Source: Actinopolyspora mzabensis
GTDB taxonomy: Bacteria; Actinomycetota; Actinomycetes; Mycobacteriales; Pseudonocardiaceae
Reading direction: 5' to 3'
Length of the DNA stretch: 64,000 bases
Assembly: GCF_900101095.1 (NCBI RefSeq)
Contig: NZ_FNFM01000001.1
Coordinates: forward strand, 496,001-560,000
This document shows, piece after piece, positions 46,501-54,924 of this stretch (positions are counted from its first letter, which is position 1; every line of letters starts with the position of its first letter). Made by a program: the position numbers and the translations under genes. Below the pieces are notes generated by a model that saw only the letters and a program-made list of their open reading frames with translations, had not been told where the DNA came from and did no database searches.

Positions 46501-49500
46501 CCGAACAGTCCGGCACCGCCGTGACCAGCGAGGTGCCCGGCTACTGGGAGTCCAAGGAAGCCACCTCCCACAACCTCACCCACGGCAGGCCCGGCCCGAT
46601 CGCGGGTGGCTCCACCACTGCCGCCGGTTTCGACGGTTCGTCCAGCTACGTCCAGCTGCCCGACGACATGGTGCGCAACTCGCAGTACCTCGCCGTCGAG
46701 ATGTGGTTCAAGACCAGCAGTTCCAACGGTGAGATGCTGTTCTCCACCGGCTACGACCGGCCGGGCACCTCGAACCCGAGTGACGCGGCCATGCCCGCGC
46801 TCTACGTCGGCACCGACGGCAAGCTGCACGGCCACTTCTGGAACGGCAAGACGGCCGGGATCGCCAGCGGCTCGGCCGTCAACGACGGCGAGTGGCACCA
46901 CGTGGTGCTCTCCGGTGCCCGCGACACCCAGACGCTGTTCCTCGACGGGCGGACCGTGGGCAGCCAGAGCGGCAAGATCGACAACGTCGACCCGCTCAAC
47001 CACGTCGGCGCGGGCTGGTTCAACTCCCGCGACTGGCCCGCCGCCCCCAACGCGACGTGGGACTACTTCGACGGTGACATCGCCGAGGTGGCGATGTACC
47101 ACCAGCCGATGGGCCGAACGGTCGCCGCCGAGCACTACGAGGCCCGCACCGCCACCGAGCAGCTGACCTCCATCAAGCGCGCTGGTGGTGCCTACGCGGC
47201 CGAGGTCTCCTACGATTCGTCCACCGCCAGGGTGACCAGCTACACCGACTCGGACGGCGGCACCTGGCAGGTCGGCGAGTCCACCACCGAGGGTGACGGG
47301 TTCCGCTACGGCGAAGCGGTGACCGGATCGCGCCCGAACGCCCACTGGCGACTGCGGGAGAACGAGGGAACCACCGCGCGCAGCGATCCCGCGCTGCGGC
47401 GCGCCGAGTACCACTCGGTCTCACGCACCTCCGGCCCGATTCCGGACACCGCGGCGCGTTCCTTCGACGGGCAGAGCTCCTACGTTCAGCTGCCGGACGA
47501 CACGCTGACCGGCAGGAAACGGCTGGCGGTCGAACTGTGGTTCAAGACCTCCAGCACCGACGGCGGTGTGCTGTTCTCCACGGGCAACAACCGCCCGGAC
47601 GACGAGAACCCCACCGGCGGTGCCATGCCGGTGCTCTATGTGGGCACCGACGGCAAGCTGCACGGCCACTTCTGGAACGCCAAGACCGAGGGCGCCGTCT
47701 CGGCGAACAAGGTCAACGACGGCCAGTGGCACCAGGTGATGCTGTCCGGCAAGCCCGAGCAGCAGACGCTGTACCTGGACGGCAGTGCCGTGCAGACCCT
47801 GCAGGGCGAACTGCAGAACGTCGACCCCTACGGCTACGTCGGAACCGGGCTGCTCAACGGCCTGAACTGGCCCGCCAAACCCGAGGGCACCTGGGGCCAC
47901 TTCGAGGGCTCGATCGGCCAGGTAGCGCTGTATCCCTACGGGGTCTCGGCCTCCGACGCCCAGGAGCACTACGCGGCGCGCGGCGACGCGGCCGACTACC
48001 GGGCAGCCGTGCGCGAGGAGAACGTCCACACCCTCTGGACGCTGGGTGATCCTGCGGGCAGCACGCACGCCGAGTCGGTGCACGCGCTGACCGACGCCAC
48101 CTACCACGGTGTAGACAAGGGCGTTTCCCCACCGATGCGCGGTTCGGGAGCCGTCGGTTTCGACGGGCAGAGCTCGTACGTGCGGCTGCCCAACAGCCAG
48201 GCGCGCGGCCGCAGCCGCCTGTCCGTGGAGATGTGGTTCAAGACCTCCAGCTCGGCCGGCGGAGTGCTCTACTCCACCGGTAACCAAGCGCCGAGTGTCA
48301 CCGACCCTCCGGGCGGTGCGATGCCGGTGCTCTACGTGGGCACCGACGGCAAGCTGCGCGGGCACTTCTGGAACGACAAGGTTTCGGGGATCACCACCGA
48401 CTCGGCCGTCAACGACGGCGAGTGGCACCACGTGGCGCTGTCGGCCGCCGGCGACTCGCAGCGGCTCTACCTGGACGGCGACATGGTGGGATCGCAATCG
48501 GGCGAGCTCGACAACCGGGACCGCTACGACTTCCTCGGCGTCGGGCAGCTCGACTCCAACGACTGGCCCGCCCTGCCCGACCAGGTGTGGAACCACTTCC
48601 AGGGTTCCATCGGCGAGGTGGCCCTCTACCACCGGCCGCTGGACAGCGCCAGCGTGGCCGACCACTACTCGGCCAGGAACGCGGCCACGGCCGTGGACAT
48701 CACTGGCCCGGACGGCGGGGTCCGCACCTACACCTACGACCCCAACGCTGGTGGCCGGACCATCTCGGTGACCAATTCGGACGGCGCCACCAAGGTGTAC
48801 GGCTACGACACCGGCGGGTTCGTCAACCGGATCACCGACGCCAACGGGAACACCACCAGGATCTCCAACGACGAACGCGGCAACCAGCTGTCCCGCACCC
48901 AGTGCCGCACCGACGGCACCGAGAAGTGCTACACCAGCTACCGCTCCTACTACCACAACCCCGACGACCCGCTGGACCCACGCAACGGCAAGGTCACCGA
49001 GTTCCGGGACGCCCGTTCGGGCTCCGAAACCGACGACACCTACCTGACCACCTACTCCTACAACGCCGCGGGCAAGCTCACCAGCACCTCGGAGCCGGGG
49101 GAGACCGGCGGTGCCCAGCGCACCACCACCAACACCTACACCACCGGAGACGAACCGGCTCCGGACGGCGGAACCCAGCCACCGGGGCTGCTGGCCTCCG
49201 AGACCGACCCGGCGGGCAACGAGACCAGCCACACCTATACCAGCGCCGGTGACCTCGCCAGCGTCACCGACCCGGCCGGGCTGGTCACCGAGTACGACTA
49301 CGACGGACTCGGGCGCAAGACCAGCGAGACCCAGGTCTCCGACAGCGAACCGGACGGGCTGACCACCACCTTCGACTACGACCAGGCCTCCAGGCTGGTC
49401 GAGAAGGTCGGGCCCGAGACCGAGAACGCCGTCACCGGCGAGCTCCACCAGCGCCGGGTGCGCAACACCTACAACGGTGACGGCAGCATCGCCGAGACCA

Positions 49501-52500
49501 CGGTGGACGACGCGCTGGGCAACGACCCGGCCCGCACCACCTCCTACACCTACGACAACCGGGGCCGCCGCCTGGAGGTCACCGGCCCCGAGGGCGGAGT
49601 CACCCGCACCGAGTACGACGAGTTCGGCGAGGTCGTGCGCCGGGTAACTCCCGCCGGGACCGAGTACACCTACAGCTACACCGACGCCCGGCACCAGCTG
49701 GCCACCATGACGGTGACCGGGTTCAGCGGTGACGGTTCCGAACCGCACGACGTGGTGCTGGAGTCCCGCGCCTACGACCCGGCGGGTCGGCTGGCCAGCG
49801 TCACCGACGCGATGGGCCGCACCACCACCCGCACCTACTACGACGACGGGCAGCTCGCGGCCGAACGACTGCTGGACTATCAGGACCCGGAAACCGGGAA
49901 AACCCGTGACCTGCTGCTGCGCAGTTACGAGTACCTGGGCAACGGCTCCGAGTCGCTGGTGGTCCGCGGCGACGGGCAGTACAGCACCAGCACCGAGTAC
50001 GACCCCGCCGGGCGCCCGGTGCGCAGCACCGACCACGAGGGCGAGCAGGTGCTGCGCTCCACCGAGACCAGCTACGACGCGGTCGGCAACCCGATCGAGG
50101 TCATCGACCGGAACCCCCAGGGCGAGATCGTCCGGCACGCCGAGAGCAGCTACGACCCGATGGGGCGGCGCCTCTCGAACACCGTCCACACCGGCGGGGA
50201 AACGCTGGTGTCGAAGAGCAACCGCGACCAGCGCGGGCTCGTGACGTCCACCGTGGACCCACGCGGTACCGCACAGGGTGCCGACGCGGCCGAGTTCACC
50301 ACCGAGTACGGCTACGACGCACTCGGCAGGCGCGTCACCGTGACGCAACCCCAGGTGCGGGCCGAATCCGGCGGCAACCCGGCCGAACCCGTCTCGCCGG
50401 TGGTCACCAACGGCTACAACACCTTCGGCGAAACGGTGGCGCGGCGCGGCCCCAACGGCAACGTGACCACCAGCGCCTACGACAAGGCCGGGCGGCAGGT
50501 GAGCACCACCAAGCCCGACTACACCCCACCGGGCGCGAGTGAGCCGATCACCGCCACCAGCACCACGAGCTACGACGCCGCCGGACGCGTGGTCAAGAGC
50601 ACCGACGCGCTGGGCAACACCACCACGTTCGGCTACGACGAACTGGGCAACCTGGTGCGGCGTACCAATCCCGCACGCGAGGGCGAGCAATCCGGCGGCG
50701 TGTGGCGCGCCACCTACGACCCGCTGGGCGAGCGGCTCTCGGTCACCGACGTGACCGGCGCCGAACAGCACTACACCTACGACAAGCTCGGCAGGACGAT
50801 CACCTCCACCGTGGTGGAGCGCGTGCCGGAACCGACCAGGAACCTGACCACCCGCTACACCTACGACGCACTGGGCAACCCGGCCTCGGTCAGTACGCCC
50901 ACCGGGTTGACCACCACCTACGAGCACGACGACCTCGGCAATCCGGTGAGCATGACCGACCCGGCGGGCAACACCACCACGTCGGTCTACAACGCGCAGG
51001 GCAAGCCGGTCTCGATCACCGAACCGTCCGGGGTGACCACCACCTACGAGTACGACCTCGCGGGCAGGCTGCTGCGCACGGCCGATCTGGACGCCGCCGG
51101 TAACGAGGTGCGCAGCCGCGGCTTCGGCTACGACCGGGCGGGCAACCAGGTCAGCAGCACCGACGCGCACGGGGTGACCACCACCCGCTCGTTCGACCCG
51201 CTGAACCGGCTGCGCTCGATCACCCGCCCGGTCGCCGACGGCGAGGAGATCACCACCAGCTACGGCTACGACGCGGCGGGCAACGTCACCAGGGCCACCG
51301 ACGGCAACGGCAACAACACCGTCTACACCGTCAACTCGTGGAACACGACCGAGTCCACGATCGAGCCCGCCACCGAGCGGCACCCGGACGCCGCCGACCG
51401 CACCTACACCACCGCCTACGACGCGCTGGGACGGGTGAAGCGGGAGATCCAACCGGGCGGGGTGACCGTCAGCAAGTCCTACGACGCGCTGGGCAACCTC
51501 GTCGGCGAGAGCGGCTCCGGCGCGGAGGCGTCCACCCCGGACCGGAGCTTCGGCTACGACAAGGCCGGGCGGATGACCTCGGCCACGGTGTCCGGCAAGA
51601 CCAACACCTTCGGCTACGACGACCGCGGCAACCTGGTCTCGGCCGCCGGGCCCTCCGGTGACTCCACCTTCGCCTACGACGACGAGGGCAGGATCAGCAC
51701 CACCACCACGGCTGCGGGCGAGGCGTCGTTCGGCTACGACGCGGCCGGACGACTGGCCACGGCGGTGGACCCGCTCACCGGCATCACCGCCACGTACGGC
51801 TACGACGACGCCGGGCGCCGCGCCCAAGTGGAGTACGGCGGTCAGGGGACCTACCGCGAGTACGGCTACGACGAGCTCAGCAGGCTCTCCTCCGACACGG
51901 TGCACCGGGCCGACGATTCGGTCAGCACGGAGCTGTCCTACGACTACGACGTCGCCGACCGGCTGATCAGCAAGCAGAACTCGACGGCCTCGGCCACCAC
52001 GACCTCGAACTACACCTACGACAAGGCGGGCAGACTCACCTCCTGGGACAACGGTGACCAGGTCACCCAGTACTCCTGGGACGCGGCGGGCAACCTCGTC
52101 GGCTCCGGCGGTGAGACGGCCACTTACGACGAACGCAACCGGCTGCTCTCGCGGGGCGGCACCGAGTTCGAGTACTCGGCGCGCGGCACCGTGACCGCCC
52201 GGAGCGCGGGCGGGACCACCACCGACGTGCGGTTCAACGCCTACGGCGAGATGACCGAGGACGGCGGCAAGTCCTACGGCTACGACGCGCTGAACCGGCT
52301 GGTCTCGTCCGGGTCGCGTTCACTGTCCTACGCGGGCGACTCGCTGAAGGTGACCTCGGACGGGCAGAGCGAGTACTCCTACACGCCGGAGGGTGGTGCG
52401 CTCGGGGTCTTTAGTGGTGGGTCGGCCGGGATCGCGGTGACCAACCAGCACACCGATCTGGTGGGCACGGTCTCGCCGGGCGACGGTTCGGTGTCGGGGT

Positions 52501-54317
52501 GGCGCTCGTACTCGCCGTTCGGCCAGGTGAGCGAGCAGGAGGGCTCGCAGCCTTCGCTGGGGTATCAGGGGCAGTTCACCGATTCCGACAGCGGCAAGGT
52601 GAACATGGGCTCGCGCTGGTACCGGCCCGGCACGGGCACGTTCACCTCGCGCGACACGGCGAATTTGGATCCGACCAGCACGACCGATGCCAACCGGTAC
52701 GCCTATGCGGGTGGTAATCCGCTGACGCGGATCGATCCGCGGGGCTACTTCTGGGGTTCGGTGGTCGATGTCGTCAAGGAGGTGTCGGGCTACAACGACG
52801 CCAAGCGATGTATGCAGGGTTCCTGGGCGGGGTGTGCCTGGACGGCGGCGAACTTCACGCCGTTCGGCAAGATCGCCAAGGGGGTCAAGACCGCCTACAA
52901 GGGCTACAAGACCTGGAGCCGGGGCCGGAAGACCGGCAAGGCCGTCGACGACGTGCCGTCCAGTGGTAGGAAGTTCAATCGCGGCGGCGGCAAGGCCAAG
53001 AGCAAGGCGAAGAGCCGGGGTCGTGGTAGGGCCGGTACTCGGGTCGGTAAGACCGTGGGGCACGTCGGTGGGCGTGTGGCCGTTTCCGCTGGTGGTTCGG
53101 CGGCCGGTAGCACCATGTCGCGGGCGGCGATCGCTCAGGCCCGGGAGGCGGCGCGTGAGGCGGCCCGGCTGGCGGCGCGGCGCAAGCGGGTGCGTGACGA
53201 TGCGATGACGCATCACCCCAAGCCGAAGCCGTCGAACACGGTCTCCAAGCAGGTGCAGAACAGGCTGAATCGGCTGGACAACCAGGAGCCGATCGAGCTG
53301 GGCGTGTTGGCCGCGGATGCCGCCTCGGCGGGGTCTGAGGAGGATGCCGGTGGGTTCGTGCCGGATGCGTTGGGGGCTGTGGGTGGTCTCCGTCGTGGTG
53401 GCGGCATGTCACGTCCGGGGGCGACGCCGGATCTGCCCGGTGGTGGTTCGGCACGGTCGTCGGGCTCTGGCGGTTCGTCGGGTGCTGGTGGTTCGTGCAC
53501 GCCGAACAGTTTCGTGCCGGGTACCGAGGTGGTGTTGGCCGATGGGTCGCGGGTCGCGATTGAGGAGGTCGAGCTCGGTGATCGGGTGCTGGCCACCGAC
53601 CCGGAGAGCGGGGAGACCGAGCCGAGGAGGGTGACGGCCACCATCACCGGCCAGGGCCAGAAGCACCTGGTGGAGGTCACCGTCGACACCGATGGTGACC
53701 GAGGATCCGCGACCGACTCGGTGACCGCGACGGGTGAGCACCCGTTCTGGGTGCCCAATCGGGACGAGTGGGTCGATGCCGAGGATCTCCAGGCTGGGGA
53801 TCGGGTGCGCACCGCTGAGGGTGAGCAGCGGCTGGTCACCGGTATCCGCACCTGGACCGCGCTGCAGCGCGTCCACAACCTCACCATCAACGACACCCAC
53901 ACCTACTACGTCGACCTCAACGGCCACGACGAAACACTCGTCCACAACGTCAAGTGTGGGGCGAACGGTGGTTGGCATGGAGCTCTGCAGCCGGCGGGAG
54001 ATGGGAAAGAGATCAACCATATTCCAGCCAAGACGGCTAGTCCTCTCAAGAACCACAGTGGTCCCGCGATTCGGATGGATATCGATGACCATCGTGCGTT
54101 GTACAGCACGGGAGGTTCGTTGCCTTCCCAAGCATGGCATATGAGGCAGAAGGAGTTGATCGATGCTGGAGACTTCCGTGGTGCCATGCAGATGGACGTG
54201 GACGACATTCGAGCCCGTTTTGGTAGCAAGTACGATGAGGCGATCCGAGAGATGTGGGTAAGTCTCAGCAGCAACAAGGCCCTTCGGAGGTGGGCCTCTT
54301 CGTTGCCGCGGTCGTAG
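43548..54317 (+). CDS. Giant secreted RHS polymorphic toxin with HINT domain and HNH-like nuclease tip
   Basis: 3589 residues. Order by residue: signal peptide (about 12-40), low-complexity, DNRLRE-like domain (about 347-528), Ig-like domain (about 528-645), DUF6531-type RHS N-terminal segment (about 758-935), three LamG-like modules (about 978-1205, 1261-1480, 1488-1712), dozens of YD repeats (about 1715-2985), RHS core (about 2985-3068, GSRWYRPGTGTFTSRD). Then a basic linker and a HINT domain (Cys3317 to Asn3467, ending LVHN). The 122-residue tip has NHIPAKTASPL, IDDHRALY and MDVDDIRARFG, resembling HNH/endonuclease VII-fold toxins. Such proteins carry toxins to neighbouring cells; HINT would release the tip by self-cleavage. 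ATG 43548 has GAGG upstream. Its immunity gene follows at once. Confidence 0.9.
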   Translation: MSYDAPRGNTPRPARIGSLLLALAVVLGLINAPQLQAQAATQGEIPQQEQGSAAGRSHEASTEDTSAEDDSGGKPHNALPAEGLPSDERPPAPELPQQLPEKAKVSIGSEPDADTRGFDPDTSRELKSERSSQSQTFANADGTRTLRVYQSQKFAETADGDLRPVDLTLERDGSGWRTTTDSRTKNFADAANTSEIASVELADGRSLGFRVADAADVTAKVSGSSVTYPDIRPRADLNLRATAVGIKETIRLKSADAPTVWDFPMNVGDLTPELHEGSVLLKDSEGEVRHVIPPGYMVDSNIHPRSGEGVRSDGVKYEIVGDAEQPVLRVSVDEEWLADPERVFPVKVDPSVVGKDTDGTTYVQSPYDSDYSGEPNMSVGTYNGGGNKAAAFLKFDSISSELAGNYVLGARLRMFETWSYSCDPRPVRVHEVTQPWSVQGSKSYPGPATGAEIARKSFAHGYNDSCGSQWVDIPLGNAGRDLVHGWTHGEPNHGLALRASETDSKGWKKFASAASANPPYLEVTYTPYWADYELGGMSPVVTTSDDGRMSVTVTNRGRDTWTPDNDYKLGYRLWDAEGNELPRTSTAWTDMPHDVAPGQTVTLDARVEKLPPGEYSLRWDMDHYGTSRFSSTGAPMSASVAFTVPNQPPAVDSMSPPSDYNASVLTPTLALTGHDQDAYPGEGINYRFKVCSAPGEDCFNSGWVDSPVWSVPEGELTWGENYVWYGQIGDMRIASPWTQGSHLTTKVPQPPVTSHLSSGDEVGGRVDPGVGNFAEVETDAEIAAVGPELSVARSYNSLDPRRNPAFGSGWSTKWDARVVPDDDGSGNVVVTYASGQQARYGRNPDGSYATPSGRTATLVRTESDGWTLRTQGGQRYEFDSGGRLTRIVDAQGREQHLSYDGSGNLATVTDATSGRSLHLTFSDGHVTEISTAPDPVLTWYYHYDGDRLTRVCDPTGACDNYTYTDSSHYRAVTLDANPRAYWRLSEQSGTAVTSEVPGYWESKEATSHNLTHGRPGPIAGGSTTAAGFDGSSSYVQLPDDMVRNSQYLAVEMWFKTSSSNGEMLFSTGYDRPGTSNPSDAAMPALYVGTDGKLHGHFWNGKTAGIASGSAVNDGEWHHVVLSGARDTQTLFLDGRTVGSQSGKIDNVDPLNHVGAGWFNSRDWPAAPNATWDYFDGDIAEVAMYHQPMGRTVAAEHYEARTATEQLTSIKRAGGAYAAEVSYDSSTARVTSYTDSDGGTWQVGESTTEGDGFRYGEAVTGSRPNAHWRLRENEGTTARSDPALRRAEYHSVSRTSGPIPDTAARSFDGQSSYVQLPDDTLTGRKRLAVELWFKTSSTDGGVLFSTGNNRPDDENPTGGAMPVLYVGTDGKLHGHFWNAKTEGAVSANKVNDGQWHQVMLSGKPEQQTLYLDGSAVQTLQGELQNVDPYGYVGTGLLNGLNWPAKPEGTWGHFEGSIGQVALYPYGVSASDAQEHYAARGDAADYRAAVREENVHTLWTLGDPAGSTHAESVHALTDATYHGVDKGVSPPMRGSGAVGFDGQSSYVRLPNSQARGRSRLSVEMWFKTSSSAGGVLYSTGNQAPSVTDPPGGAMPVLYVGTDGKLRGHFWNDKVSGITTDSAVNDGEWHHVALSAAGDSQRLYLDGDMVGSQSGELDNRDRYDFLGVGQLDSNDWPALPDQVWNHFQGSIGEVALYHRPLDSASVADHYSARNAATAVDITGPDGGVRTYTYDPNAGGRTISVTNSDGATKVYGYDTGGFVNRITDANGNTTRISNDERGNQLSRTQCRTDGTEKCYTSYRSYYHNPDDPLDPRNGKVTEFRDARSGSETDDTYLTTYSYNAAGKLTSTSEPGETGGAQRTTTNTYTTGDEPAPDGGTQPPGLLASETDPAGNETSHTYTSAGDLASVTDPAGLVTEYDYDGLGRKTSETQVSDSEPDGLTTTFDYDQASRLVEKVGPETENAVTGELHQRRVRNTYNGDGSIAETTVDDALGNDPARTTSYTYDNRGRRLEVTGPEGGVTRTEYDEFGEVVRRVTPAGTEYTYSYTDARHQLATMTVTGFSGDGSEPHDVVLESRAYDPAGRLASVTDAMGRTTTRTYYDDGQLAAERLLDYQDPETGKTRDLLLRSYEYLGNGSESLVVRGDGQYSTSTEYDPAGRPVRSTDHEGEQVLRSTETSYDAVGNPIEVIDRNPQGEIVRHAESSYDPMGRRLSNTVHTGGETLVSKSNRDQRGLVTSTVDPRGTAQGADAAEFTTEYGYDALGRRVTVTQPQVRAESGGNPAEPVSPVVTNGYNTFGETVARRGPNGNVTTSAYDKAGRQVSTTKPDYTPPGASEPITATSTTSYDAAGRVVKSTDALGNTTTFGYDELGNLVRRTNPAREGEQSGGVWRATYDPLGERLSVTDVTGAEQHYTYDKLGRTITSTVVERVPEPTRNLTTRYTYDALGNPASVSTPTGLTTTYEHDDLGNPVSMTDPAGNTTTSVYNAQGKPVSITEPSGVTTTYEYDLAGRLLRTADLDAAGNEVRSRGFGYDRAGNQVSSTDAHGVTTTRSFDPLNRLRSITRPVADGEEITTSYGYDAAGNVTRATDGNGNNTVYTVNSWNTTESTIEPATERHPDAADRTYTTAYDALGRVKREIQPGGVTVSKSYDALGNLVGESGSGAEASTPDRSFGYDKAGRMTSATVSGKTNTFGYDDRGNLVSAAGPSGDSTFAYDDEGRISTTTTAAGEASFGYDAAGRLATAVDPLTGITATYGYDDAGRRAQVEYGGQGTYREYGYDELSRLSSDTVHRADDSVSTELSYDYDVADRLISKQNSTASATTTSNYTYDKAGRLTSWDNGDQVTQYSWDAAGNLVGSGGETATYDERNRLLSRGGTEFEYSARGTVTARSAGGTTTDVRFNAYGEMTEDGGKSYGYDALNRLVSSGSRSLSYAGDSLKVTSDGQSEYSYTPEGGALGVFSGGSAGIAVTNQHTDLVGTVSPGDGSVSGWRSYSPFGQVSEQEGSQPSLGYQGQFTDSDSGKVNMGSRWYRPGTGTFTSRDTANLDPTSTTDANRYAYAGGNPLTRIDPRGYFWGSVVDVVKEVSGYNDAKRCMQGSWAGCAWTAANFTPFGKIAKGVKTAYKGYKTWSRGRKTGKAVDDVPSSGRKFNRGGGKAKSKAKSRGRGRAGTRVGKTVGHVGGRVAVSAGGSAAGSTMSRAAIAQAREAAREAARLAARRKRVRDDAMTHHPKPKPSNTVSKQVQNRLNRLDNQEPIELGVLAADAASAGSEEDAGGFVPDALGAVGGLRRGGGMSRPGATPDLPGGGSARSSGSGGSSGAGGSCTPNSFVPGTEVVLADGSRVAIEEVELGDRVLATDPESGETEPRRVTATITGQGQKHLVEVTVDTDGDRGSATDSVTATGEHPFWVPNRDEWVDAEDLQAGDRVRTAEGEQRLVTGIRTWTALQRVHNLTINDTHTYYVDLNGHDETLVHNVKCGANGGWHGALQPAGDGKEINHIPAKTASPLKNHSGPAIRMDIDDHRALYSTGGSLPSQAWHMRQKELIDAGDFRGAMQMDVDDIRARFGSKYDEAIREMWVSLSSNKALRRWASSLPRS
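53496..53948 (+). repeat. HINT-coding DNA repeat, copy 1 (in the RHS gene)
   Basis: Encodes the HINT domain of the giant toxin from the nucleophile Cys (53496) to the VHN cleavage Asn (53946-53948). Near-identical DNA recurs at 55003-55455 and, for its second half, at 57072-57322. The block-B motif is TATGEHPFW. Confidence 0.88.
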
Positions 54318-54343
54318 GGCATGGAGTGAGGAGTTGGTGTCGG

Positions 54344-54829
54344 GTGTCTGTGGACTGGAAGGTTGAGATCGTCGAGTACGGTGATATCCCGCAGTTTGGG
54401 GATGACACCGTTCCGCAGGATGAAGCCGAGCGTCGGTGGAATCGCTATGTGGAGCTGGCTGACTCCGTGACCGGTGATGAGGGTCCTGAGGGGGTTGTTG
54501 CGATCGTGTCTTCGTTGAAGGTCCAAGACGATTACGATGCTTACGAATCGGCGCATGGTGCTCTGCAGCGTTTCCCTCCCGCGGATCTTGGGAAGGGTGT
54601 CGCTTGGGCGGCTGAGGAGCTCACTCGGATTCCGTATGATCGCAGTGGAATCGTTCTTGTGATTGTGGCCAGATTGCCCGCCGCTGCCGCGGAGGCGTTC
54701 AACGAGGCGGTCAAGTCCGTTCCGGGGGAGGTTCGGAACAGGCTCCGCGATGTTGTCGATTTCCACGAAGCGAATGACTGGCTCGCCGAGGACGGGGACA
54801 AAGGCATCATCAAGGTGCCCCGCGAGTAA
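54344..54829 (+). CDS. Putative immunity protein for the RHS nuclease tip, copy 1
   Basis: 161 residues from GTG 54344 (VSVDWKVEIVEYGDI), with AGGAG about ten bases upstream. It begins 26 bp after the toxin stop. I do not recognise the family. The protein is acidic, soluble, with a central SGIVLVIVARLPAAAAEAF strand-helix and a conserved C-terminus NRLRDVVDFHEANDWLAEDG. A close paralogue lies at 58302-58787, also right after a relic of the same toxin tail, which strongly links it to this toxin. It probably binds and blocks the nuclease (inference from position). Confidence 0.72.
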   Translation: MSVDWKVEIVEYGDIPQFGDDTVPQDEAERRWNRYVELADSVTGDEGPEGVVAIVSSLKVQDDYDAYESAHGALQRFPPADLGKGVAWAAEELTRIPYDRSGIVLVIVARLPAAAAEAFNEAVKSVPGEVRNRLRDVVDFHEANDWLAEDGDKGIIKVPRE

Positions 54830-54924
54830 GGAACGCTCGATGCGGGTCACTGAGACTCGCATGTGACCTACACCTCCCCTGGCATCTGACGCCAAAACAC
54901 TGAGGGTGTGTACCTCGAACAACG

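Noticed and set aside
43842-47414. A 1190-codon minus-strand open frame
   Set aside because: Antisense shadow of the same gene, with Val/Gly/Arg-rich composition typical of such frames.
47421-51905. A 1494-codon open frame on the minus strand
   Set aside because: Antisense shadow of the GC-rich YD-repeat and LamG region of the giant toxin; no domain or ribosome site.
48690-52560. Periodic repeats that resemble a CRISPR or satellite array
   Set aside because: They are in-frame YD peptide repeats with variable spacing; there are no unique spacers and no cas genes.
53496-53948. An intein
   Set aside because: The domain is at the toxin junction with a VHN end, has no C-extein continuation of a host protein and no homing endonuclease; it fits HINT of polymorphic toxins.
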